From contig CM055092.1 in the NCBI GenBank assembly GCA_029204225.1, positions 27,014,320 through 27,078,319 of the forward strand: 64,000 bases of DNA, in the 5' to 3' direction. Positions within the stretch are counted from its first letter, which is position 1, and each line of letters opens with the position of its first letter. The translations under genes and the position numbers were made by a program. Under the pieces are notes generated by a model that saw nothing but the letters and a program-made list of their open reading frames with translations, made no database searches and was not told where the DNA came from. Positions 10,680-24,322 of the stretch are shown piece after piece. The stretch is from Diphasiastrum complanatum (taxonomy: Eukaryota > Streptophyta > Lycopodiopsida > Lycopodiales > Lycopodiaceae).

Positions 10680-11407
10680 GTGAAGATTAGTAAAAAATAT
10701 CTTTCTATCTCGAGTTTTGGAGCCATGTCCATGATTATTTCCATTTGTAAACTATGTTGTACATAAAGTATGTGAATTGAGCACATAACCTTCTAGAATA
10801 GGTCGAGTTTGAGTTAGGTAGATTCAAATTTGATGTCATGCAAAGGTTTAGATAGCATGCAATGTCATTCAGTATGCATGCAAGCCACATGCAATCAGTG
10901 CATGCAACATGCAAAGTGGTTTCTGTGATCTACACATGACTAGGCAATTTTATGAGTTGACATGTTGTACATGCAATATCTATACATGCAGTTACACATG
11001 TGGATCCTTGGTAGTTGAGTTAACTGAGTTAAGTGGATTTTCCATGCAACACCATTGTAGGAACTCGAGCCACTTTGATGTAGGGAAGCTATGGCATGTT
11101 TTGCCATATTGTGAATAATGAGATTTTGGTGTTTTGGACTCATTCTCTCTCTACCCGAGTATTCTAGTCTTAATTTTTTCTCTCTATCCGAGAGCAGCCT
11201 GTTTTTCTCATATGAGCACTTAGAATTATTTCTGACATTCATTCCTCATAGTGAGAAGTTAGTTTTTCTTCAGTCAATGTATGCCATTGTGCTCTTGCCA
11301 TAGATTTTTCAAGTAATCTGTTCTTTGATCAATCTTGTGCAATCACAACACCTCAGTAAGATCCTGTAAGGTGTGTGGTGAAGTTCACACGTGCTAAAAA
11401 CTTCACA
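10680..11407 (+). repeat. Probable copia LTR (left edge uncertain)
   Basis: The right edge is set by ...aaaacttcaca directly followed by an initiator-Met primer site at 11408. The left edge is a guess: tgtgaagattag near 10679 starts with TG, but no polypurine tract precedes it and no partner LTR is visible. The left part carries a dense CATGCA cluster. Confidence 0.35.
10836..10990. promoter_or_regulatory. Cluster of CATGCA (RY-type) motifs
   Basis: At least eight CATGCA or TGCATG occurrences in about 150 bp (catgcaaagg, gcatgcaatg, gtatgcatgcaagcc, acatgcaatc, gtgcatgcaac, acatgcaaag, acatgcaata, acatgcag). CATGCA is the RY/Sph core bound by B3-domain regulators of seed genes. The position is upstream of a primer site and so in a putative LTR promoter region. 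Any regulatory role is inference. Confidence 0.4.
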
Positions 11408-11419
11408 TGGTATTAGAGC
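11408..11419 (+). other. Primer-binding site (tRNA-iMet type)
   Basis: TGGTATTAGAGC directly after ...ttcaca. One base differs from the canonical copia site. No gag follows: 11420-12010 holds no recognisable coding sequence, so the element is a 5' end only. Confidence 0.55.
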
Positions 11420-12014
11420 TTCATGCTTTGAAGAGGTGAGGGTGTATACATCAAAGCAACAATGCTTTTGCTTGCAGGAACTCGGATTTGGGAGAGGAAT
11501 CCAAACTCGCTGACAAACCAGCCATTTGTGGATCATAAGTGATTTGCTTCAGCTGAGCCCTATATGGACAGAGAGCTCACACATGTGAAATAAGCCTTCT
11601 TTATTTGAGTGCTACTTCTCAAGTAATGATCCAAATTTGATGTTCTATAGCTTGTTGGATAGGTATTGAAGAGTAGAATGTGTTGCTCGAGTTTCTAAAT
11701 CAATTTGATTTATTTTTAAAAGAGTTTTAAGCAATCAGAGAGTTTGAGAGAGTACTCATCTCGTGGGATATGCCAAAGTGAGCACACATCAGTTCTTTTC
11801 ACCAGTTTCTTGAATTTTCATTATCAATAAAGTAGAATTGGATAGAAGTGAGCTTTGTGAGGTCTTAGACTTTTCATTTTACATAGATTATTGTGTCTGA
11901 GTTGAAAGTAAGTTCCTAGAGAGTTTTTTAGTTCTTTGAAACTCGTGGGAGAGATAGACTTCTTACTTGCATGTGCTTCATTTCAGTGATTGAAGCAAGA
12001 TCCAAATTCCACTC

Positions 12015-13160
12015 AATATTCTTGGAATTGGCACTTTCAACATTGAATGGCATTTAGCAGGAGATCTGAAGACAATAAAATTTATGTTCAATATATCTCA
12101 TGGTGCTAACTCTAAACACCCTTGTTTGTACTGCATGAAAACAACAAAAGACATGACAAGGAGTACAGGAATATCAAGAGATCGAGAAGATCCTAATTGG
12201 AAACCTGTACTACCGATTCCTCTACGAAATGTTCATATCTGTACATTGCATGCGGCGGTGCATATTATACAGAAAATAATAGATCTTCACATCTTGTTTG
12301 CATGGAATTCGAGCCAGAGGCCTCTGCAAAGGAAGTTATTTCCAGAATAGAGGATGTGTTGTCCAAAGAAGGCTTACATGAAGGCCACACTAAAATAAAA
12401 AAAAAATGACAAGTTATCAAGTAAAACAGGAAATATTCCATGCAAGCTGAGCATTGGAGGATCTAAAGCTCGAAGATTTTTATCAAATTATTCTGGCAAA
12501 CAATCTAAGGTTCAATACATGGTTTGGAAAGAAATTATTGCAGCAACTCAAAATTTCGAAGAAGAAGGTTCTACTCATATACACAAAGTAGAAGTTTGGA
12601 AAAAGTTAGACAACATGGTGAAATACTTGAGAAAAGATAAATTTTCAAATACTGATGTTCAAATGATACAGAAAACAACCAATGAATTTGTGGATGCAAT
12701 TCAGAGTGCATGGGGTGTTGATCATATATCACATTATATTTTGATTTTACACTACGATAGACAAATATGTGCAATTAAATTAGATACTTTTGGTACTGAT
12801 TTAGATTATGTTTTAATGACATGCAGCACATATTACGATATCATTCGACATTCTTTGCAAGAAATAGTGGAAGTCTTAGCATATGGTCATCGCAAGGAAT
12901 GGAAAATCCTCATTGGCAAGCAAGAGCGACATTTCATAAAAGTACACAACATGGCGGGACTAGCACAAAAACCAGCTATATACTACAACTTTTCCAATAC
13001 TTTTACAGAAGAATCCAAATTCGTCATAATACAAAATCGATGGATTATAAAAAATTTCAAAAAGCATGCAAATTTATACAAGCCAGTAGGCTATATGGGT
13101 CCACCTCTAAATCCTATTGGACCTCTAACAACGTATCAGGGCGTCCGCCATACTGATCCG
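12015..13160 (+). pseudogene. Unrecognised transposase-like gene, copy 2 (near-complete)
   Basis: The better of two copies. Reading starts near 12015 with NIEWHLAGDLKTIKFMF, then SHGANSKHPCLYCMKTTKD (CxxC) in frame 12084-12350, then PIPLRNVHICTLHAAVHIIQ. A frameshift near 12305 moves to EPEASAKEVISRIEDVLS. A second shift in an A-run near 12410 leads to KLSIGGSKARRFLSNYSGK. A long helical frame (12519 on) follows and ends AWGVDHISHYI at 12740. The insert 12741-12826 ends in atgcag, like a splice acceptor. Coding resumes at 12827 with HILRYHSTFFARNSGSLSIW and SSQGMENPHWQARATFHKS, ending near 13156. CxxC plus HxCTxH spacing recalls zinc-binding insertions of some DDE transposases. The acidic catalytic residues are not identified, so the family stays open. 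Confidence 0.6.
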
Positions 13161-13562
13161 TTTGTTGTTTTTTGGTCCGTATCGTTAGATAATACACAAT
13201 ACGCACTTGAAAACAAGCCATATAAGTAGCATAGTAAAATGTGAGCATGTAGGCAGTTTGGACCAGTACATGAGTTTTGCGAGAAATCCATGCCATCCCA
13301 TCACTCTTATCTGTAACAGACAATGTACAGTGCTCGTGACTTCTTGAGCAAATCCATGCCATACAAGAGTCCGCAAACCCCACTTCCCGTTCTTACGATT
13401 ATAAACCAAACTACTGCTTCAGAGATTACCCGAGAAACTGTTATAATCTAGTGCAAAATGTGAAAGTAGGCATTTGCGTATGCACATTCAAACTAAGATT
13501 GGGGCAATTCCATGCCATCTCGATCTTATGAATGAATACGTTCTTAGCACAGATAAAAAATC
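13161..13562. other. Gene-free spacer
   Basis: About 400 bp after the transposase-like gene. Two short matching phrases (aaatccatgccatcccatc near 13285 and aaatccatgccatacaag near 13350) suggest small internal duplications. No coding signal. Confidence 0.4.
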
Positions 13563-13830
13563 GCACATGATATTTTTAGATTCCTCAGTATTTTTCCAAG
13601 TGTGAAGTACCTTGTGCGAGTTTACCCTATCAGGATAAATTGATTCTTTGTGCCTTCAAGAGTTTTTTTTTATAAAAAGAACTCGCACGCCTGTTTGGAC
13701 TATAGATCAAAACTCACACATGCTATTTTTAGATTCCTCAATATTTTTCAAGTGTGTAGTACCCTATGTGAGTTTACCTTACTGAAAAAATTGATTCTAT
13801 ATGCCTTTAAGAGCTTTTTTTTCCATTAAT
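13563..13830. repeat. Diverged direct duplication, period 153 bp
   Basis: Copy 1 is about 13563-13680 and copy 2 about 13713-13830. Shared text includes tatttttagattcctca (agattcctca at 13578 and 13731), a gagttta block, attgattct, and a run of T after gcctt-aagag. Copies differ by several substitutions and small indels. No known family recognised. Confidence 0.75.
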
Positions 13831-14534
13831 AAACTCGACACTGCATTATGTATTTCATGTTTCTAGATTAAAGAGCACTTTACATGATGTGGATAACTTG
13901 TCTCTCAATGGTACAATTGACCTCAAAGAAACTGCAATGTGACAATCACAGTCTGCCAACATCATGTTTTCAAGAGAAAACTATGAGCAACAGACCTTTC
14001 ATCCATTCATTCACCTCCACCACTGCCCCCATATCTGACTCACATCTTACCACTTACCCTCATCTTCATCTCATTATCGTTCATTCAACCTTGTGTTGTT
14101 TTCATACCATATTCAAGAACCCAAGCTCTTGTACATCATCCATTGAATCATCAACGTGGGCAATTGGAAATACAACCTATCAAAGAGCCAATCGACACTC
14201 ATACTTTTTCAAAGCTTAATCTCCTACCGAGCATTACTTTACATTTATGTACATAGTGGGATTTGAAAGCAAATAAAGAGAAGGTATTTTGTTGTATAAT
14301 TGAAAACATTTGGCTATAGGACTCCAAAATGATTTTTTCAAATTTGAGACAAACACATTATTCAAGGATGGCACTATGTCTTTCAATGAGCATATTAAAA
14401 ATTTGACAAGTAATTGGAATTCCAAAATTTATGAGAAGGGCCATTTGACAAATTTGAAAAAAATTATTTGGAGACCTTTACAATAGCTCATCGGTGTACT
14501 GGCCTATAGGGTTCCAAATAGATTTTTATAGAGT
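13831..14534. other. Gene-free spacer
   Basis: A 111-codon open frame at 13884-14219 has no recognisable domain and low-complexity S/T/H composition; I do not support it as a gene. The stretch ends where the element 3 reverse transcriptase remnant breaks off. Confidence 0.4.
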
Positions 14535-16976
14535 TCAGGTGTCTTTATTCTATTGATGCTTCCATCTGTGTTGTACTTGACTTTGAAAATCCATTTGCAA
14601 TCAACTACGTTTCTGCTAGCAGGTAATTTGACAATTGTCCACGTCTGGTTCTCGATAGAGATGAATGCTCTTTATCCATAACTTCTTTCCAGAGATCTGA
14701 ATCAGGCTGACTGAGTGTCTCTTGAATAGATGTTGGTTCCTGAACAAGATAAGCTGCAGACTCATCAATATACCGGTTAGGTGGTCTGCTAGTCCTTGAA
14801 GATCTTCTAAATAATACAGAAAGTTGATTATTTTCATCTTCTGATTTGCCATTTATTTGTTGTTTGTCAAGAGTAGAGGAGCTTGGACCTTCAATAGGAA
14901 TAGTCGACTGAGGAACTAGAAAGTTCAAAGCGTTAGGAGAATCTGATAGGTCAGCTACATGGGAACTGCCCTTTCCTTTGAGGTCTTGCAACTGATCTTT
15001 GATGAAGATGAAATCCCACCGACTAGTGAATATCTTCGACTTGATGGAATCGAACAGCTTGTAGGCTTGATCTGAAGTAGTGTAGTTGATGAAAACACAC
15101 TTGATACTCTAGAAGTCGAGCTTCTTCTTGAAATCACGAGGAATCTGTGCAAAAGCAGTACATCCAAACTTTGAATGGTGTGTTATTTGAAAGGTCTTTA
15201 GTGGAGCATCTGTTATGAATGGTTGCTGTTGAAACAGCTTCAGCCCAGAAGCACTTTGGAAGTGTCGCATGTGATAACATGCACTTTGTCGATTCAACTA
15301 AGGTTCTATTCTTTCTCTCAGCAAGACCATTTGAGTGAGGCTAATAGCAAGTAATATATTGTTGCTCAATGTTGTTGTTAAGGCAATAGTCCTTGAATTT
15401 GTTGGAGATGTATTGTCCCCCGTTATCTGACCTCAGTGCTTTGATTGATTTACCAGTTTGATTCTCAGCATGCTCTTTGAATTGTTTGAATTTGATAAAA
15501 GCCTCTAATTTTTGTTTGATAAAATAAACAACTGTTCTTCTAGAGAATTCGTCAATAAAGGTAATAAAATACTTTGCATCTAGCAATGAAAGAGTTTGCA
15601 TAGGTCCGCATATATCTGTATGAACATCATCTAACAGATCTTTTGCTGCATGCGTATGGTTTGATCTAAAAGGAATCCTAGCCTGCTTTCCAAAGATGCA
15701 ACTATGACAGACATGGAGATCGACCTCACCAGAAGGATAGTCCAGATCAAGAACCATAGATTTTCTGGACATGGTCATAACAGATGCATGATTCAAGTGT
15801 CCCAAGCGATGATGTCATAGTAATGCTTTATTGACTAGAACAGAGGTTTTCAAGACTTGACTAGACTCAGAATAATAGTGTGCCAATCTCTATAAGTAAC
15901 CATGTCTTTTACAGAGTGCATGGATCTTATTACTGCTATCAATAATTTTGCATTGATCAGATTTAAATTCTATCTTCACCTTCAATAGTGTGAGTACTAT
16001 TGTCACCAAGATGAACAAATTTCTTCGTGTTGTAAGGAGTGTAGGAGTTGAAGATCTCACGTTGATTGGTCATATGTTGAGTTGCCCTAGAATCTAGAAT
16101 TCATGAATCATCCAAAAATGCACTTTGATCTTTGACCATGAATGCGCCTTTGTCCACTTCGACCTAGGAAGATGATGAAACTATGTTTTCTTGTTGATCA
16201 AGTTGCTTGGTTGCATTCTTCGCTTGGAAAATTTGGCAGTCCTTGATCTCATGGTTATTGCGCTTGCAATACTTGCAAAACATCTTCTTTTCCGATTGTG
16301 AATTCGATGATTGTTCTTGACCTTGAGCCTATTTCTGACTTGTTGCAGCCTTCTTGGAGCTTTTTTGCTTCTGTTGCTTCGAGCCTTTGTTGACATATAG
16401 AGCCTGAGAGGAGGAAGTAGACGGAGTGTCTTGACTTCTCGATTATCTTCTTGCAGCAACATAGTGATAACTCTAGTAAGAGTTAAATCTGTGTGTGTCG
16501 ATATGATCATCACCCAGTTCTCATATGTAGAGGGCAAGCTTGAAAGCAATGTCATAATTGCGTCTAGATCTAGATCCGACAACGACCATCTATTGCAAGA
16601 GATTCTTAAACTAGTTAATGTGACTTTGAAGAGAATCACCAACAGACATTTGGAATGTGAAAATTTTCCTTCGTAGATGTAACTTAGTAGTTACGTCCCT
16701 CATGTCATATAGTGAGTTCAAGATGTCCCAAACATCTTTTGACGTTTTAGCTTCAACTATGTGTCCAATTTGTGTATCTGATATAGTAAGCGCAAAAGCT
16801 TTACCATCCTTTGATTTCCACTTTGAGTAGTCGTCTTTAGGTTTTACTTTTGTACCTATAACAACATCCCATAAGTCGTTGGCGATTAGCAAGGTCTTCA
16901 TCTTAGATTTTCACAAATGATAATTGGATCCATCCAGCTTGTCTGCGATAACACCAGCTTTACTTTGAGAATCCAT
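14535..16976 (-). pseudogene. Copia gag-pol, element 3 (truncated)
   Basis: Gag ATG at 16976 (MDSQS, then DKLDGSNYH). The next Trp codon is now a stop, after which gag continues at 16611-16901 (LLIANDLWDVVIGTKVKPKD) and in a shifted frame to 16181. A CCHC knuckle lies at about 16230-16275 (CKYCKRNNHEIKDC). The protease site near 16090 reads DSRA instead of DSGA. Frame 15341-15805 holds GAG-pre-integrase (CHSCIFGKQARIPF) and the integrase core with HTDICGPM, FIDEFS and LRSDNGGQY. Integrase tail and linker follow (14605-14991, RRSSRTSRPPNRYIDESAA). Reverse transcriptase is cut soon after KEVMDKEHSSL. Close to element 2 throughout. Confidence 0.85.
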
Positions 16977-17141
16977 CTGGAACTTAGTATGTCGATTGTA
17001 TTGATGACGCTAAGATGTGGCAATGCCAACAATAGGAAAACAATTCTTTGATACTGAGAGGTTGAAAAGAACTGAAGAATATGATTGATATCATGAAAGA
17101 TATCAAGTATTAGAGATTCGGCTCTAATATAAGAATGGAAT

Positions 17142-17153
17142 GCTCTGATACCA
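17142..17153 (-). other. Primer-binding site, element 3
   Basis: On the minus strand TGGTATCAGAGC, a perfect plant copia initiator-Met site, touching the LTR end (…CGCCA at 17154). Confidence 0.85.
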
Positions 17154-18297
17154 TGGCGAAAAGTGGTGTGTAGAAGATAGGTCTAGTTCGAAAAGAAATG
17201 AACTCGAACAAGAAACGAATGAAAATAATTCGAGTGTCTAGAAAGAAAACTTTTTGTGCATGGCGGAATAAACTATCTTCATCTTTCCAATGCATGACTA
17301 CGCCTATCAATTTCGAACAAAACAATAGTGATAGAAATCATGTTTGAACTTATAGTAACTAACTTTGAAATCGTCGGTACTACAGTGATTATGTAGCCAA
17401 ATAATCAAGCATCAAAAATTCTCAGACAAATAATTAGTCACGAATTGTTCGCGAATTAGTCATGAAGAAATATAGAAACGCATGTATTCTGAGACAAAAA
17501 CTAAATGCAATAAGGATAGTGTTGATTCCGTACAGAAGTACATGAATACAATAAGTTGCGAATTGAAGCCGCATACTCTATGCTATCTCTGAGTGGCTAA
17601 AATGAAAGTCTGAATTAAATGCAATGCTGATAAGCAGTAGCGCAACAACAATCTCTAAAATAACTCTAAGAAGAATGCTCAAGAATGTTCAAGCTCGCAG
17701 GCTTGAGAGAGAGAGAACTGACTAATCAAAATGCTTCTGATAATCATAAACTGTATAAATATGAACAACTATTTACACTAAGAAATTAGGTCATGAATTG
17801 TGATCGCCAGGTGGCTGGTGATCAGCTGGCATCCATCCGGTCCTTGCCATTGATTGTTGATAAGAGGTAAAATTGGCCGTAAATGTTCTGTCTACAGAAA
17901 TGAACTTAAACAGCCATAGGCGACACTATCATTTTTTCAAGAAAAAGGAGAAAAAGGAGAAGGTACCCTTAAATCTCATTTAGGATTGCTCCACACTCTG
18001 CCAGAGTCATTTCCTTAACATTTGAGGCTCTTTGAGAAAAGCGAAAAATGTGACACTATGATTTTACACAAGATTTCAAAAAATGCGAAAAAGGAAACAC
18101 TGCATTTTTCAACGGGATTCCTGATAGGCAAAAAAAGGAGACACTGTTGTAAACTCCGTGTATTTCTGCAGACTGTGTAAAAACACTTGTAATTCTGCAG
18201 ACTGTATAAACACATGAGAAAATCCACAGATTTGGATAAATAATGGATGAAGATTAAAATCGATTAGTCAATTGGTAAGACGGAGAATCATCCAAGA
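17154..18297 (-). repeat. 5' LTR of element 3 (family A, 1144 bp)
   Basis: On the minus strand it starts TCTTGGATGATTCTCC (family consensus TGTTGGAT, so the terminal G is mutated) and ends ...TTTTCGCCA. It aligns with 8416-9557. The last ~180 bp before the primer site (17154-17290) have no counterpart in element 2. Confidence 0.8.
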
Positions 18298-18815
18298 CTA
18301 CTCTCCTCGGCTATCAGCACACTTTGAAGGTCTTCAAGTGTAGGCAACTTACCCATTATGGCATAGATTTCAACAAGGACGGCAAGATCATTACTTAAGC
18401 ATTTCAAAACAACTTTCACAAGCACTCTCCTTAATAGGTTCACCAATATAGGCAAGCTCCTTGTTCAAATCTTTCACTCTTAAAACAAATTGATGTCCAC
18501 TCTCACTCTTCCCTTGAAAGCATTGAAGAACTTGATTCTTGAGGGAAAGTAATCTTGAGGTGTTCTTGGACTCACAGATCTTTTGAAGAGTCTCCTGAGC
18601 CTCTTGGGCTGAGGTACATGCTCCTACTTGAGAAAATCATTTGCAACATTCATCTTAATACAATGCAGTGCAATCTTGTATTTCTTCTTGTATTTATTGT
18701 CTCTTGTGGACGGATTGGCTCAGATTCCTCTCCAAATTCACAATATCCATCAAATCTTGCATAACAAGGATGGATTCCATTCTTAACTTCCAAATTGAAT
18801 AAAAAAAAATCTCCA
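18298..18815 (-). pseudogene. Copia gag remnant beside element 3
   Basis: Read right to left in shifted frames: WKLRMES and LVMQDLMDIV near 18740-18810; then LHCIKMNVANDFLK near 18640-18680; then SGHQFVLRVKDLNKELAYIG near 18440-18510; then GKLPTLEDLQSVL at about 18305-18350. Order and wording match the gag of elements D, F and G (WKVRMESLL, HIIKMNVTNELLKE, DLQEIL). It stops exactly where the element 3 LTR starts. Confidence 0.65.
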
Positions 18816-21678
<2,863 letters not shown>

Positions 21679-21690
21679 CACTACAAGAAA
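21679..21690 (+). mobile_element. CACTA-type transposon terminus
   Basis: CACTACAAGAAA is the standard terminal sequence of plant CACTA (En/Spm) elements. It is followed by typical subterminal text with short inverted repeats (agcact...agtgct, 21703-21721) and GC-richer words (cgccgatgcg). The matching TTTCTTGTAGTG end was not found to the right, so this is either a single surviving end or the element runs into another insertion. No transposase seen. Confidence 0.5.
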
Positions 21691-22187
21691 TAAAGGTTTT
21701 CCAGCACTATTTTGAAGTGCTAAAAAAAAAGACTAACAAAATTGGTGTTTGCGGGGAAAAAGACCCCTTTTTCAAGTTATTTTTGATGAAAAATCATCAC
21801 CACACACTATTACGCCGATGCGAAACTGCCTAAAACTGACGCATAAATGGCCCATTATGGCTGGTTGCACTTTTATTGAAACTATGTTTATTTATTGATT
21901 TATGCTGGACTTAAATTTATTTAAGAGGCCTATGCCCCTAGTTCCCGGGTTTGTCGGGGCTAGGAGGTGCCAGTTCATCTTAAAAACCAGTTAAATGGCA
22001 GTTTTATTTACCATAGGCCACTTTTAGTGATTTAGAACCAAATTTGGGGCTCTGCCCTTAAGTTTGGGCCCAACTACCAAAAAGTCCCTTGTTGGTGCCC
22101 ATTCATGAAGAGGTGCACCTCTTTGGGCCCCATCCTTCCGTAGCATTAGAGAGGGCCAGCCCTCTACGTAACATTCATTCATCTTCT

Positions 22188-22189
<2 letters not shown>
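21691..22189. other. Spacer, possibly internal to the CACTA element
   Basis: Moderately GC-rich text (cctagttcccgggtttgtcg) without a supportable ORF. It would be the non-coding 5' region of a CACTA element if 21679 is a true end. Confidence 0.3.

Positions 22190-22258
<69 letters not shown>
22190..22258. repeat. (AG)n microsatellite, about 34 units
   Basis: Uninterrupted AG from 22190 to 22258. Overlapping frames in both directions (ERER, SLSL) are artefacts. Confidence 0.98.
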
Positions 22259-22262
<4 letters not shown>

Positions 22263-23794
22263 TGGAGGAGGGAAGGAGTAGAAGCATTGTGCTTGGTGCC
22301 TCCACTTCAGACCTTGTCTATTTGTTGTATTTCATCTCCTCTATCCTCATCCTGTTATTTGATTCCATAGAGGCAGGGAAGAGGAAAGGAGAAGAGGCTG
22401 ATTGCATGGTGCCTTCCACTCTAACGTCTATGTTTGATCTTTACTGCAAACTACTTTTAACTCATTGTTATTGATCTGTTCCCAGTTTTTAGCATTGTGT
22501 TTATTTCTTGGATCATTGTTTATTGAATCAGATTTGATACCATTTGTTGTGTTGTCTATAACCCTGTGGTTGCAGGCCCTGACATTGTGAGGATTGTATT
22601 TGTATCTCTTTGTTGTCTCTGACATTTGTTTGCAGATTGTGGGGATTAGAAGATCACTTGCTATCCATTAACAGATTTATTTCTTGTCTTTGTTGCCTCT
22701 AAGCTTGTGCTTGCAGGTTTGTGAGAAAGTGTGGGAAGATTCATAATCCCATTTGCAAGGATTGGGGTGTGTAGATTAATGTTGAACTACATGAGGCTTC
22801 CAACCTGTAGTTTATACATGACCCTGGCCTATGGCCAATTCAAACATTTATCTATGATCCCTATCTACTCTCTACTTGCAAGTCGTGGATTATCAATTTG
22901 TCCTGGCTTTCCACCTACAACCCCGTGACCCTGCAACCTCTCTATCCCTGACTGTTGTATGCTTATAGAAATACATATTAAAACCATTGTGGGTTGCGAA
23001 CCTTGAATCCAAGAAGCATCTTCATTAGGACTAAGTGATGATTAGGCTATCACCTATCGGTTAAATACTAGAGTCAGATCCTTATTAGTGACAAATCCCA
23101 ATCTGATTATTCGAATTAACTTGGGAATGACCCTCGCTGGAGACGCACGACCTATTAATAGCATGAACCCTGAAAGCCCTATCCTTGCCTACGGATTTGT
23201 TTGAAACCTTACCTGTGGTAATTCCTTGCTGCCTGCCCATCGTTGCCCGGAGTGTGGCTTATCGAAGTTTGGCCTTACGGTCTTTGATAGTGGTTGCAGC
23301 TCTCAACTTTGGGAATTTCTATAATCCAAACTTGTGAAACTTTATACTATCCTCATGATCTAATTGCAGACCATATCACCATCAATAACAAATAATCCTG
23401 AACCTATGACAAATGGTTGAGATGAAGATTAGGCGTTTATTCAAAATCTAACCCTGTTTTATCTCACTTGTTAAGTGATTTCTAGCTCATACATGAGTCA
23501 TGCTTGTACGTCCTGTCGGTATCTCAAAAGCCAAAGTTTACACGCGTGATCTCTTGTCCAGTTCAAAGTTCCCTCTAAAAATTGTTGGTAGACCGTTAGG
23601 AATTTGCCTTGCCGATTGCCATTGAAAGTGCCTATGATCATGAACGGCCTTCTTTTCGACTCCATACCCAATGGAGCTTGAGCTGTAATTGTGGTATAGA
23701 CCGACTTCCGTTAGCATTTCCTTAGGTTGGCAGTCTATTTGGGAGTCATTTTATAATCCTTCAATTGATGCGAGGCTTTTGTGTGTTGATTGAT
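22259..23794. other. Moderately GC-rich anonymous region
   Basis: No ORF above 70 codons with a recognisable motif. Three loosely similar segments, each starting tttgttg and containing ttgcag, occur at about 22542, 22610 and 22690. Composition differs from the flanking AT-rich DNA and resembles an LTR or non-coding part of a large transposon. I could not find ends, a primer site or a partner copy. Confidence 0.3.
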
Positions 23795-23879
23795 GACGAT
23801 ATATACCTCAAAAATATTTTTGGTTTAATCCTTGTAATTAATGTATTTTTTCAATAAATATTCTGAGGTATATATTGTC
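23795..23879. repeat. 85-bp fold-back (25-bp arms)
   Basis: Arm 23795-23819 (gacgatatatacctcaaaaa...) pairs with 23855-23879 (...ctgaggtatatattgtc) with two or three mismatches around a loop of about 35 bp. Could be a small fold-back or MITE-like element; no target duplication was identified. Confidence 0.65.
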
Positions 23880-24322
23880 GTTGTTGAAAAATTGTAGTCC
23901 TCAGTATAAGCCTTGGTATACTACAGAATTGATTCTAAATATATATATTTCATAAATATATGCTTATCAACACATGAAATTTGATCATATATCAACAATA
24001 GAGGCCATGTATAATACAAGTGAAAACCAAAATGTAATAATATACTACATAATAGTATCATGATCAAATGAACTCATCATCAGACAACATATTTTTGTGT
24101 CATGCCAATTATTAAAATAAATAAGTATAGAAATTCATATAACTAAGAGTATAGTGAGTATTAATATGTCAAAATTTTGTATATTTTATTCATTATGTAC
24201 TATTGCACATCGATATCATCGATATCATTTATTACAATATGATCATGTGACAAATCTACCAAACTAAATGAGTCTATCTATGACTCTACCCTAATATCTC
24301 CTAGGACTTTATTATTAATAAG
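23880..24322. other. AT-rich spacer
   Basis: About 440 bp of AT-rich sequence. I see no gene or element end. Confidence 0.4.

Larger units (their letters stand above)
14535..18297 (-). mobile_element. Copia element 3, LTR family A, 3'-truncated
   Basis: Minus-strand relative of element 2: 5' LTR 17154-18297, primer site 17142-17153, gag from 16976 leftwards, protease, integrase and the first part of reverse transcriptase, breaking off at about 14535. Most of reverse transcriptase, RNase H and the 3' LTR are absent. Its outer LTR edge (18297) abuts a copia gag remnant, suggesting that it inserted there. Confidence 0.8.

Noticed and set aside
13884-14219. 111-codon plus-strand frame
   Set aside because: Low-complexity Ser/Thr/His composition, no motif, no partner copy.
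22024-22474. Overlapping frames with ERERER or SLSLSL peptides
   Set aside because: They are translations of the (AG)n microsatellite in different frames.
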